Of a DNA stretch of 32,546 nt, positions 31,381 to 32,546 are shown one piece after another. The position numbers were made by a program, and so were the translations under genes. Under the pieces are notes generated by a model, which worked only from the letters and a program-made list of their open reading frames with translations, did no database searches and had not been told where the DNA came from. This stretch comes from Coptodactyla brooksi (lineage: Eukaryota; Arthropoda; Insecta; Coleoptera; Scarabaeidae): positions 1-32,546 of the forward strand of contig JAWQRM010000072.1 of assembly GCA_033557675.1 (NCBI GenBank), in the 5' to 3' direction. Positions within the stretch are counted from its first letter, which is position 1. Every line of letters starts with the position of its first letter.

Positions 31381-31408
31381 ACAATAATTAACATATGTTA
31401 ATTATTGT
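31381..31408. repeat. Perfect 28-bp palindrome
   Basis: The sequence reads ACAATAATTAACAT followed by its exact reverse complement, with no spacer. It is AT-rich and centred on CATATG. No adjacent gene explains it. Confidence 0.9.
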
Positions 31409-31855
31409 ATTGAAATTAACATCATCCTTTTTTGTTGCCTGGTATTATAATTTGTTGAATTTACTATAAAAGTAAATTTAAACTAATAATGATAAAAAAA
31501 TAATTAAAAAGTAAAGCTGTAATAATAGTTGTATATATAAAATATGTTGTTATATAGCTGTTTGTTGATGTGTACTTATTGAACTAATAATTTCCAGTCC
31601 TTTCTCTAATTACTGTTTACAACTTATTAAATGCAAAAAAATGTATCCAACCACGTAGTACATTTGTTTACTTGGTTGCTTTTGTGCCTGATTATGGGTG
31701 TAAATATTTACGGAGTAAAGAAATACGCACCTAACTGTAGGTGATAATGTGACATTTTATGTAATAACCAACTTAGTTAACATATCTTTTAAAGAATTTA
31801 AAGGGAACACAAATTATTGCTTAAGTATCCAAAGGATTCATTTCATGTGTAACTA

Positions 31856-32065
31856 TTGGACTGTTCGGAAAGTAATTTCCGAACAACTTCATTCTAAACC
31901 GTATGTACATTATATATGTTGACAGCTGGCAGTGGAATGTGTATGTTTAAAAATATTTTGGTCAGTTCTGTGCAATTATTTTCTTTTCGTGTCTTATGAA
32001 ACATGGAGAACTAAGAATAACATTTTTGGCACATTTTGCTTTTTTACTACAAACTAGAAGATGTA
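31856..32065 (+). mobile_element. Mariner 5' end, truncated, same family as 21295-22122
   Basis: TTGGACTGTTCGGAAAGTAA follows TA at 31854-31855. The next 200 bp track the other copy, including TGTGCAATTATTTTCTTT, a run coding GENxEx-like residues, and CACATTTTGCTTTTTTACTA. It then breaks into unrelated DNA. No transposase domain or 3' end remains. Confidence 0.85.
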
Positions 32066-32139
32066 CATCGTGCATGACTTTCTCTTACCTTGTCCCTGGT
32101 TTAAATATAAAAAAAATGTAAAAAAAAATTCCATTCGCA

Positions 32140-32546
32140 CCTGTCATCTTTTTCCAAAAATGTGTAATAACGCCCAAACAGTGGGATTTAGAACTGATGT
32201 ATGATAATTAAAGTGGCCCTCAAGTCTTGTAAGGACTTCAAAAATATCGCAATATACAGGGCGTTTCATTTAAAAATCTGAAGTTGGGTAGTTTTTAGAA
32301 TAAGACGAGCACCCTGTATATTCGAAAATAGTTTCAAATTCTGAACATTTCGATGTGATGCAACTTTTATTTGAAACATTTTTATCTAGAAAGAGCAATA
32401 ATAGTTCTAAGAAAAATTGTGCATTCACAGCTGTGATGTTTTTTCGAAAATACAAAATTATACTTAAACGGTACAATTTGAAGCTAAGGTATAATAATTA
32501 AAGTGGCCCTTAAACCTTATAAGGACTACAAAATGTAATAATATAA
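32140..32546 (+). repeat. Tandem repeat family with 260-290-bp unit (copies c, d), cut by window end
   Basis: A tail (AATAACGCCCAAACAGTG, ATAATTAAAGTGGCCC) at 32167-32256 is followed by a head at 32257 (CAGGGCGTTTCATTT, TTGGGTAGTTTTTAGAATAA). A second tail at about 32455-32546 runs off the window. The order is the same as at 6945-7265, so the tandem arrangement is a property of the family. Confidence 0.82.

Overview
The window is AT-rich nuclear DNA of an animal, most likely an insect. It has spliced genes with GT-AG introns, a cysteine-rich peptide of the insect-defensin type, and many Tc1/mariner, piggyBac, hAT and pogo/Tigger relics. I cannot name the species or order from sequence alone.

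Layout. (1) 1-1.8 kb is a tandem array of a roughly 305-bp unit alternating with a second unit. (2) 2.37-4.03 kb holds a two-exon gene for a secreted peptide of the arthropod defensin type: TATA box, signal peptide, furin-type site and six cysteines spaced 16-3-10-4-1. Its intron and 3' side are filled by a second tandem family of about 255 bp, so its last exon sits on a small unique island inside a satellite. The same island carries an exon of an unidentified minus-strand membrane protein (4207-4373). (3) 5.7-8.3 kb is repeat debris: a Penelope-like tail, a broken mariner, a tandem 260-bp repeat and a Tc1-like end. (4) 8.36-9.62 kb is an intact, apparently intronless gene for mitochondrial-type 3-oxoacyl-ACP synthase (OXSM/KAS II), followed by a polyA signal. 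(5) 9.76-11.06 kb has protein-like stretches on the minus strand that I could not identify. (6) 11.1-30.7 kb is one large minus-strand gene, gametogenetin-binding protein 2 (GGNBP2). I could assemble it completely from seven coding exons with consistent phases (629 aa), including one GC-AG intron. Its three big introns host nearly all the transposon relics: hAT with a nested MITE, an integrase-type (KRBA2-like) relic, mariners, a tRNA-derived SINE, Tigger and piggyBac. (7) 30.7-32.5 kb is the GGNBP2 5' flank, a short unidentified ORF, a truncated mariner and more of the 260-bp tandem repeat.

The three recognisable host genes (defensin-like peptide, OXSM, GGNBP2) have no obvious functional link; they are ordinary neighbours in a repeat-rich region. 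The points most worth following are the defensin-like gene buried in satellite DNA, a dispersed family with hammerhead-ribozyme-like cores in three copies, a filled/empty site pair for a 148-bp MITE, and the GC-AG intron of GGNBP2.
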